The notes under the pieces: generated by a model
The model's input: the letters and a program-made list of their open reading frames with translations, nothing else
Databases searched by the model: none
Told to the model about the DNA's origin: nothing
Source of the DNA: Vampirovibrio sp.
GTDB taxonomy: Bacteria > Cyanobacteriota > Vampirovibrionia > Vampirovibrionales > Vampirovibrionaceae
Reading direction: 5' to 3'
DNA: 41,207 nucleotides
Assembly (NCBI GenBank): GCA_021323475.1
Contig: JAJQJM010000007.1
Span: 1 to 41,207 of the forward strand
Position numbers and translations under genes: made by a program
Shown here: in pieces, positions 35,005 to 41,207 of the stretch
Layout: every line of letters begins with the position of its first letter
How positions within the stretch are numbered: position 1 is the stretch's first letter

Positions 35005-38000
35005 GTGTTAATGTCGAGTATGGAAATGCATACGAGTTGGGACTACCGCCTGGTGACATTGTCCGTGCTGATTGCCGTCATCGGGTCTTATGTCGCGTTG
35101 GAATGCGCCAGAAAACTTAAGGTGAGTGAAGGGATTCAACGGAGCCTGTGGTTTGCCTGCGGCGCCATATTGATGGGACTTGCAATCTGGACGATGCATT
35201 TTATCGGCATGCAGGCTCTTAAAATGGCGATGCCGGTCTCGTATGACGCGGCATTAAGCGCGCTTTCCATGCTGGCGGCGGCCACAGGTTCGGGGATTGC
35301 CTTTGGGCTGCTGAGCCGGAAAACCATTGACAAATTCCACCTGATTGCCGGAAGCGTAGCGATGGGAATCGCCATTCTGGCAATGCATTATATCGGCATG
35401 GCCTCTATGCGGATGCCGGCCAAGGTACATTATGATCCGGTGTGGTTCTCTATTTCCGTGGTCATTGCGATTGTGGCCTCCGGGGGAGCGTTGTGGCTGG
35501 CATACCGGCCCAAGTCCAGGATATCGCGGTTTCGTTTCATAGAAACCGTGCTTAGCGCTCTGATCATGGGGATCGCGATTTCGGGCATGCATTATGCAGG
35601 GATGGCGGCCGCTTCCTATGTGCCAATTCATGCACCTGTCAGCGCAGCCGCGCGCATTTCCACGGTTGGGCAAATTTATACGCTGGGAGACCTGCTGATT
35701 GGGGCGGGCGCCGTGTTTTGCCTGATGTTGTTCCTGTTGGCAGCCCAGTTAGGCAGTGAGCGCCAGCAGATGCTGGAGAATTTAAGAAGCAGCGAAGAGC
35801 GCTTTGCACGGGTTCTGGAAGGCTCCAACGAGGGATACTGGGAGTGGGATGTACTGACCGGGGAACTGTTTTGGAGCCCTCAGCTGCGCTTGATGTTAGG
35901 CTTGCCGCTGGATGGGAAGCCCTTGCCGTTTGAGGCGTTTTCCAGGCTGCTGACGGATGATGGCCGGGAGACTATTTTAAAAAAACTGGAGCTTTGCATA
36001 GAAACCGGCGATTCCTTTCGGGAAGAATTTAAGATGCGCCATGTGAGCGGTGCTGAAGTCGAGTGTTTTTCGCGCGGAAAACCTTATTATGATGAAACGG
36101 GCAAAATTTCGAAAATGGCTGGCATGTTGTCGGACATTACGGAGAATAAGCGCATGCATGAGGCATTGCGCGAGAGCGAGGCCCGCTTCCGGCAGATGGC
36201 GGAATCCAATTTAATCGGCATTGCGTTCTGGAATATTTACGGAAAGATCTATGACGCCAATGATATTTTCCTGCGGATGCTCGGCTATACGCAGATTGAA
36301 ATGGCTGCCGGCAAATTGAACTGGCAGCAATTAACATTGCCCCAGGAGCAGAGGGCGCATGCCGAAGCCGTGAGGCAGGCCATTACCGGGCAATCCATTG
36401 CACCCTATGAAACGCAGTTTGTTCATAAGGATGGGCACAAAGTGGATGTGATGGTTGGGTTTGCGATGTTGAAGGGGTCGCTGGAGCAGGGATTCTCGTT
36501 TGTCATGGATATTTCGGATCGGAAGGTGGCAGAGGAGGCGTTACGCGAAAGCGCCCAAAAACTTCATTATATGTCGGAGTCCATGCCGCAAAAGGTGTGG
36601 ACGGCATTGCCGAACGGCGATATTGAGTACATGAACCGGAATTGGATGACCTATAGCGGCTTGGACTGGACGGAACTAAAGCCCTGGGGCTGGGTCAGGC
36701 TGGTGCATGATGATGACGTGGAGCAAACGGAAACGGTTTGGAACGGGGCTTTGCATAGTGGTCAGGCCGCCCAATTGGAGCACCGTTTGAGACGTTATGA
36801 CGGTGTATACCGTTGGCATTTAAGTCGGGGAGTCCCGATGAAGGATGAAGCGGGAAAAGTGATTATGTGGATTGGCACCAGCACCGACATTGATGATGTA
36901 AAACAGGCTCAGCAGGCACTACAGGAGAGCGAAAACCGTTTTCGGATTATGGCGGATCAGGCGCCCCTGAATATTTGGGTTACGGATGCGGCAGGCGATA
37001 CGGTTTATGTGAACAAGAGCTGGGTTGAATTTACCGGCCTGACGTATGAGGAGTGCCTGGATAAGGGTTGGGCGGAACTAGCTCACCCCGACTGTCTGGT
37101 CGAGCTTAGGGAGCGTTATGAGGAGGCGAAGAAACATTCGGGAGCCTTTGAGTATACCTGCTGGTTCAGACGGGCGGACGGCCAGTATCGGTGGCTTTAC
37201 ACGAAAGCTGCGGAGCGGCACAATGCTTCGGGAGAGCATGCGGGGTTTATTGGGACCACAATCGACATTACCGAACAAAAACGGGCTTCAGAGGAGCTGG
37301 AGGAGCTGATTCGCGAGCGAACCAGTGATTTGCAAAAGACCAATCAAATGCTGCAATCCATTATTGAAAACGTGCCGGTTATGATTTTTGTGAAAAACGC
37401 CAGCGATTTACGGTTCGAGTTATTCAACAAGGCGGGTCAGGATATTACCGGCTATACGGACAAAGATCTGCTGGGAAAAAATGATTATGATTTTTTCCCC
37501 TCGGAGCAGGCGACCTTTTTTATTGAAAAAGATCGGGAAGCGCTGCGGAATAAGAAAATGATAGATGTTGCGGAAGAGCCGATCAACTCAAAGCACGGCG
37601 AAACCCGTATATTGCACACCCGGAAGGTGCCTATTCTGGATGAGGCGGGAACACCTGTTTACATGCTGGGCGTTTCCGAAGATATTACGGAATACAAACA
37701 GGCCCAGACCCGGATTGAAGTTTTGAATCAGCAGTTGCAGGAGCAGATTAACAGTCTCAACGCCGTAAACCGGGAATTGGAAGCGTTTTCTTACTCCGTA
37801 TCGCATGACCTGCGGGCCCCGTTAAGGACGATTGACGGCTTCAGCCAGGCCATTGAGGAAGACTATGCCGACAAATTGGATGAGGACGGAAAGCGCTATT
37901 TGACCCGTATTCGGGAAGGCAGCCAGCAAATGGCCCAGTTGATTGACGATATGTTGAACCTGTCTCGTCTGACCCGGGGAGAAATTCACAAGGAGCCGGT

Positions 38001-38430
38001 TGACTTAAGCCAGATCGCCCGCGCGTTTGCGGACGATCTTCAGGTGAATGAGCCGGAACGAAATGTGGATTTTATCATTCAAAATAACATTGTGGCCAAT
38101 GCGGATAAGCGATTAATCCAGTCTGTCCTGCAAAATTTGCTGGGAAACGCTTGGAAGTTCACCTCTCACCATCCAACGGCGCTGATTGAGTTCGGGCTCC
38201 TACAGGAACAGGATAGGACGGTTTACTTTGTGAAAGATAACGGGGCCGGTTTTGACATGGCTTATGTGGATAAACTGTTCGGCGTGTTCCAGCGGTTGCA
38301 TGATGCCCATGATTTTTCCGGCACCGGGATCGGTCTTGCCAGTGTGCAGCGGATCATTCACCGGCATGGGGGAGATATTTGGGCGGAAGGCGCCGTGGAG
38401 AAAGGGGCTACGTTCTATTTTACGTTATAA
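35005..38430 (+). CDS. MHYT / multi-PAS sensor histidine kinase
   Basis: 1141 residues from GTG 35005, 10 nt after AAGGAAGGAA; the in-frame ATG at 35011 is an alternative. The MHYT sensor has seven membrane helices (residues about 15-245) with the family's Met-His-Tyr/Phe motifs (MHFIGMQ, MHYIGMA, MHYAGMA), proposed to bind metal and sense O2, CO or NO. Four or five PAS/PAC domains follow (about 260-905), separated by coiled coils such as RESEARFRQMAESN. The HisKA helix has His934 in SVSHDLRAPLRTIDGFS, and the ATPase carries NLLGNAWKFT (N box), DNGAGFDMAY (G1) and GTGIGLASVQRI (G2). The kinase end resembles cyanobacterial phytochrome-type enzymes. The response regulator gene follows 36 nt later. 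Confidence 0.93.
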   Translation: MLMSSMEMHTSWDYRLVTLSVLIAVIGSYVALECARKLKVSEGIQRSLWFACGAILMGLAIWTMHFIGMQALKMAMPVSYDAALSALSMLAAATGSGIAFGLLSRKTIDKFHLIAGSVAMGIAILAMHYIGMASMRMPAKVHYDPVWFSISVVIAIVASGGALWLAYRPKSRISRFRFIETVLSALIMGIAISGMHYAGMAAASYVPIHAPVSAAARISTVGQIYTLGDLLIGAGAVFCLMLFLLAAQLGSERQQMLENLRSSEERFARVLEGSNEGYWEWDVLTGELFWSPQLRLMLGLPLDGKPLPFEAFSRLLTDDGRETILKKLELCIETGDSFREEFKMRHVSGAEVECFSRGKPYYDETGKISKMAGMLSDITENKRMHEALRESEARFRQMAESNLIGIAFWNIYGKIYDANDIFLRMLGYTQIEMAAGKLNWQQLTLPQEQRAHAEAVRQAITGQSIAPYETQFVHKDGHKVDVMVGFAMLKGSLEQGFSFVMDISDRKVAEEALRESAQKLHYMSESMPQKVWTALPNGDIEYMNRNWMTYSGLDWTELKPWGWVRLVHDDDVEQTETVWNGALHSGQAAQLEHRLRRYDGVYRWHLSRGVPMKDEAGKVIMWIGTSTDIDDVKQAQQALQESENRFRIMADQAPLNIWVTDAAGDTVYVNKSWVEFTGLTYEECLDKGWAELAHPDCLVELRERYEEAKKHSGAFEYTCWFRRADGQYRWLYTKAAERHNASGEHAGFIGTTIDITEQKRASEELEELIRERTSDLQKTNQMLQSIIENVPVMIFVKNASDLRFELFNKAGQDITGYTDKDLLGKNDYDFFPSEQATFFIEKDREALRNKKMIDVAEEPINSKHGETRILHTRKVPILDEAGTPVYMLGVSEDITEYKQAQTRIEVLNQQLQEQINSLNAVNRELEAFSYSVSHDLRAPLRTIDGFSQAIEEDYADKLDEDGKRYLTRIREGSQQMAQLIDDMLNLSRLTRGEIHKEPVDLSQIARAFADDLQVNEPERNVDFIIQNNIVANADKRLIQSVLQNLLGNAWKFTSHHPTALIEFGLLQEQDRTVYFVKDNGAGFDMAYVDKLFGVFQRLHDAHDFSGTGIGLASVQRIIHRHGGDIWAEGAVEKGATFYFTL

Positions 38431-38466
38431 AAGGTTCTGAGTGTCAGGTTTTTGGGAGATTATCGG

Positions 38467-38928
38467 ATGTCGAATACAATACTGCTGGTGGAAGATAACA
38501 TGAATGATGAAGAGCTGACAATTCGGGCTTTTCGGAAAAATAACCTGACCAACGAAATTGTGGTGGCTCGTAACGGTGTAGAGGCCCTGGACTATTTGTT
38601 CAAGACGGGGAGTTACGAGGGGCAGGATCCGGATGACTTGCCGCAGGTGGTTATCCTGGATTTAAAACTTCCGAAAGTCAGCGGTCTGGAAGTCCTGAAA
38701 AGCATACGAGAGCATGACAAAACCCGGTATCTTCCAGTCGTCATATTGACTTCCTCGCTGGAGGAAAAGGATCTGGTGGAGGGGTATCGGCTGGGAACCA
38801 ATGCGTATGTCCGCAAGCCGGTTAATTTTAACGATTTTACGGAAGCGGTCAAACATTTGGGCTTGTTTTGGCTGCTGCTGAACCGCTCATACGAATCGGC
38901 GGCCAAGGTGCCGTTTAAAGGTAAATAG
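38467..38928 (+). CDS. Rcp1-like single-domain response regulator
   Basis: 153 residues from ATG 38467, after TTGGGAGATTATC. Receiver features: acidic pair in LLVEDNMNDEE (Glu9/Asp10), phosphoacceptor Asp65 in VVILDLKLPKVSG, Ser/Thr switch in VILTSS, and conserved Lys in AYVRKPVNF. The inserted segment KTGSYEGQDPDDLPQV before the Asp strand is typical of Rcp1, the phytochrome partner regulator. There is no output domain. It directly follows the kinase gene, so I infer it accepts phosphate from that kinase and acts by protein contact or dimerisation. Confidence 0.9.
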   Translation: MSNTILLVEDNMNDEELTIRAFRKNNLTNEIVVARNGVEALDYLFKTGSYEGQDPDDLPQVVILDLKLPKVSGLEVLKSIREHDKTRYLPVVILTSSLEEKDLVEGYRLGTNAYVRKPVNFNDFTEAVKHLGLFWLLLNRSYESAAKVPFKGK

Positions 38929-39214
38929 CTAAAAATAACACCTCAAAACAATACCGACCTGTTTCTGCTGGCTTTGGAAATCGCAGAGAAATATTATGCT
39001 GGCTGAAAATAATATTTTTACCAGGTCAATGCCTGGTATTGAAATGGGAAGGGTATCTGAGGCGGTTTGGCTGTGATGAGTCTTTGTTTGAATTTTAGAC
39101 GTGTGGAGAATTGTGATTTGGTGATGAATTCGTTACGGTTTTAGAGAGATTGGGATATCAGATTCTCGTACCAGCTCATCATCAGCAAGACTGACAATTG
39201 AAGAGGGATATGCC

Positions 39215-39823
39215 ATGCGAGTTGATATGTGCAAGGCAAGTGCCGCTGTGGCCGGTTTCGCCGTGGTTTTTAGTATAGGCTTGACCGGGCTTGCGAGCGG
39301 CCAGTCCTTATCGGGACAGGTTAGCCAGGAGCAGCAGGAAGTGGTGCCGCAAGATAAGTTTTGGCCTGGCGCGATCACCAAATACATGACCATGACACCG
39401 GGATCCGGCCAGTTTAGCGCCGATCACCTGCGGTTTGGCAGACAGGTGGTCATTACGTTATATAACCCCAACAATTATCCCATGCGCTTCGATACGACTC
39501 AGCGGCTTGGGAAGGATTATTCCTGGGTGATACCGGCCAACAGCCAGCGCACCGTGTCGTTCCGTTACTGGAATCCGGTCAGTGATGAAGTGAAATTTCT
39601 GACGTATCAGGATCCCTCCAGTTTGGTAATTACCCAGGGAAGTGTAAAGCAGCCGGAATCGTCCACGGCGCTCATCGGGCCACCCGCCCCATCGGTCAGC
39701 GCGGCCGCACCCGTTTATCCACAGGTGCCGTCCTATACACCTTCTATTACTCCGGCGCCTGAGCAAGTCCAGCCTCAACCTTCCGAAAGCCAGGGCCGTT
39801 CGGCTGTTAGAGGGTACTGGTAG
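39215..39823 (+). CDS. Exported hypothetical protein with Pro-rich tail
   Basis: 202 residues. GAAGAGGGA precedes the ATG at 39215. Residues 1-29 form a signal peptide (VAGFAVVFSIGLTGLASGQS). Residues about 45-140 look like a beta-sandwich (QVVITLYNPNNYPMRF, then SWVIPANSQRTVSFRYW), similar in outline to cupredoxin- or Ig-like folds, but I see no His-Cys-His copper motif. From 140 on a Pro/Ser/Gln-rich tail ends in GRSAVRGYW. No function is assigned. The upstream 286 nt (38929-39214) contain one hairpin, ACCAGG/CCTGGT near 39020, and no gene. Confidence 0.7.
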   Translation: MRVDMCKASAAVAGFAVVFSIGLTGLASGQSLSGQVSQEQQEVVPQDKFWPGAITKYMTMTPGSGQFSADHLRFGRQVVITLYNPNNYPMRFDTTQRLGKDYSWVIPANSQRTVSFRYWNPVSDEVKFLTYQDPSSLVITQGSVKQPESSTALIGPPAPSVSAAAPVYPQVPSYTPSITPAPEQVQPQPSESQGRSAVRGYW

Positions 39824-39848
39824 TCCTGCTTATTGCCAAACTTCCAGA

Positions 39849-40880
39849 TTAATAACTTTTTTCCGTCAGGCGGACTTTTCCACGGAAGATCCAGTAAATG
39901 CTTGCCGTGTAGGAAAGCACCATGGGAATGGCCATCAGCGCAATGATCAGCATAATACCCAAGGTTTTTTGGGAGGATGCCGCGTTATACACACTCAGCC
40001 CGTATTGGAAATCCGGGTTGGACGGCAGCAGATACGGGAATACCCCCAGCCCGAACAGGCTCATCAGGAATACCATGTTCAAGCAAGAGAATACAAAGGC
40101 CCGAAAATCGCGGCCTTTGTATATCTCTCGCGGAATATTGGCAATGGCCAGCATATTCAAAATAGCCAGCACGAAAAAGGCGGGCTGGTTGCGGATGTGA
40201 TCGGTCATTTGCGGCACATACAGCAGCGTGGTCATGGTGGTGGTGATGTAGGAGATTACAAAAAACGCGATGGTGTTTTTAATCCATCCGCGTACCTTGG
40301 CTTGCAGTTCGCCTTCGGTTTTCATCACCACGTAAATGGAAGCATGCATGGCGAACAAGGCGATGGTGGTCAAGCCAACCAGCAAGGCATACGGATTCAG
40401 CAGGGTTAGTAAATTGCCTTGAAATTCTTTATCCGGTCCTAACGGTACGCCATACCCCACGTTGCCCAACGCGACGCCCAGAATAAACGCGCCCAGCAAA
40501 CTGCTGACCGAAAAACTGACATCCCATAGCTGGCGCCACCAGGGCCAGGGCTCCTTGCTGCGGAACTCAATGGCCACTGCCCGAAAAATCAGCATGACCA
40601 GCAACAGCATCAGCGGAATATAAAAGCCGGAAAACACCGTGGCGTACACATCCGGAAAAGCGGCGAATAAGGCCCCACCCCCGGTTACCAGCCATACCTC
40701 GTTGCCATCCCAGACGGGGCCAATGGCGTTCAACATTAACCGACGCTCCGTATCGCCACGGGTCAATAGGTGCAGGATGCCAACGCCCAAGTCAAACCCA
40801 TCCAGCATGGCATAGCCGGTTAACAGAATGCCTACCAGGATAAACCAGGTGATATTGAGATCCAGTCCCTCAAAGAGCAT
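39849..40880 (-). CDS. cydB: Cytochrome bd ubiquinol oxidase subunit II
   Basis: 343 residues from ATG 40880, where GGGAGG lies 9 nt upstream. The protein is polytopic (about eight or nine helices) and shows family motifs: the N-terminal GYAMLDGFDLGVGILHLL helix, GPVWDGNEVWLV (key Asp and Glu near the first haem-stabilising site), and the FRAVAIEFRSKEPWPWW segment. With CydA it reduces O2 to water with quinol, without pumping protons, at low oxygen. The start overlaps the cydA stop by 11 nt. Convergent with the exported protein gene. Confidence 0.96.
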   Translation of the reverse strand: MLFEGLDLNITWFILVGILLTGYAMLDGFDLGVGILHLLTRGDTERRLMLNAIGPVWDGNEVWLVTGGGALFAAFPDVYATVFSGFYIPLMLLLVMLIFRAVAIEFRSKEPWPWWRQLWDVSFSVSSLLGAFILGVALGNVGYGVPLGPDKEFQGNLLTLLNPYALLVGLTTIALFAMHASIYVVMKTEGELQAKVRGWIKNTIAFFVISYITTTMTTLLYVPQMTDHIRNQPAFFVLAILNMLAIANIPREIYKGRDFRAFVFSCLNMVFLMSLFGLGVFPYLLPSNPDFQYGLSVYNAASSQKTLGIMLIIALMAIPMVLSYTASIYWIFRGKVRLTEKSY

Positions 40881-41207
40881 TGTTATCACCCTCCCGGCTT
40901 TGAATGGTCAACCGCGGATCGTGGTGAATATCGCTGGTGCCGCTGAAGACCGGGCCTTTCTGGATTTTGCGGTTTAGCAGGAATATGAACAGGATAAACA
41001 GCAGGATATATACGGTAGTGAACATGAGAATGGATGCCAAAATCTGGTTGGCGCTGACCGTGGGCGAAATGCCATGCGCGGTTTTCAGTAAGCCATACAC
41101 AATCCAGGGCTGACGGCCCACTTCGGCGGTGGCCCAGCCGGTTTGGTTGGCAATTTGAGGCAGAAATACCGAAAACACGAACAACCATAACACGGGCTTG
41201 TTAGTGT
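40870..41207 (-). CDS. cydA: Cytochrome bd ubiquinol oxidase subunit I, C-terminal fragment
   Basis: Only the last 112 or so residues are visible; the gene continues beyond 41207. NKPVLWLFVFSVFLPQIANQ, TGWATAEVGRQPWIVYGLL (the conserved WxTAEVGRQPW of subunit I) and the terminal helix ASILMFTTVYILLFILFIF identify it. The tail is hydrophilic and ends DNNAL at 40870. It is upstream of cydB in one unit. Confidence 0.95.
   Translation of the reverse strand, partial: TNKPVLWLFVFSVFLPQIANQTGWATAEVGRQPWIVYGLLKTAHGISPTVSANQILASILMFTTVYILLFILFIFLLNRKIQKGPVFSGTSDIHHDPRLTIQSREGDNNAL

Noticed and set aside
1-41207. CRISPR arrays, insertion sequences, integrase or phage genes
   Set aside because: No regularly spaced repeats, transposase motifs or phage structural genes were seen on either strand.

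Overview
The window looks like ordinary chromosomal DNA from a free-living, moderate-GC bacterium with two membranes. No phage, insertion sequence, CRISPR array, rRNA or convincing tRNA was seen. The gene mix is a DUF512 radical-SAM protein, a cyanobacterial-type ClpC, an Rcp1-like response regulator, an MHYT/multi-PAS kinase, a CHASE2 cyclase, a DapL/AlaC-like aminotransferase and no photosynthesis genes. This is what I would expect from a non-photosynthetic relative of Cyanobacteria (Vampirovibrionia/Melainabacteria). That placement is an inference from gene content, not a computed result.

Layout. 1-1.7 kb: the start of a Pro/Gly-rich protein, a secreted TPR-aspartyl protease, and a poorly conserved Pro/Gly-rich ORF. 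1.9-6.65 kb (+): a PLP aminotransferase and three nucleotide-sugar enzymes (uronate epimerase, UDP-glucose dehydrogenase, UDP-xylose synthase) in two translationally coupled pairs. Together the sugar enzymes would turn UDP-glucose into UDP-glucuronate, then UDP-galacturonate and UDP-xylose for surface glycans. 6.65-17 kb: mostly minus-strand housekeeping genes (RuvX, HEAT-like protein, TPR protein, membrane protein, ClpC, RsuA/RluB pseudouridine synthase, a degenerate MazG-like protein), interrupted by a plus-strand DUF512 gene and a small zinc-ribbon membrane protein. 17.1-22.2 kb (-): a LolD-type ATPase, MacB/FtsX-type permease and AttH/CrtC-like protein forming one ABC export module, preceded by a PrxQ-type peroxiredoxin. 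22.3-27.8 kb: Sua5/TsaC, a tiny basic protein, a CBS-domain protein, an HdeD-like membrane protein, a dienelactone-hydrolase-like enzyme, two tandem acidic small genes (one frameshifted at an A9 run), and an HExxH protein. 28-30.7 kb: a CHASE2 adenylate cyclase and a Flp-type pilin with a long Pro/Thr tail. 30.8-34.7 kb (-): class Ia ribonucleotide reductase nrdB-nrdA behind a cobalamin riboswitch and a long structured leader. 35-38.9 kb (+): an MHYT/PAS hybrid-type sensor histidine kinase and its Rcp1-like regulator. 39.2-41.2 kb: a secreted protein, then cydB and the 3' end of cydA (cytochrome bd quinol oxidase).

The best-supported regulatory discovery is the cobalamin riboswitch on the minus strand upstream of nrdBA. 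It implies that the B12-independent reductase is switched off when cobalamin is available, presumably because a B12-dependent class II reductase is encoded elsewhere. Between the riboswitch and nrdB lies an additional perfect 10-bp inverted repeat with a U-run and a possible small membrane ORF. Other points of interest are two 9-nt homopolymers in coding sequence (A9 in a broken small gene, C9 in the ABC permease), an antisense overlap of two apparently real genes, and a terminated intergenic transcript candidate near 25.3 kb.
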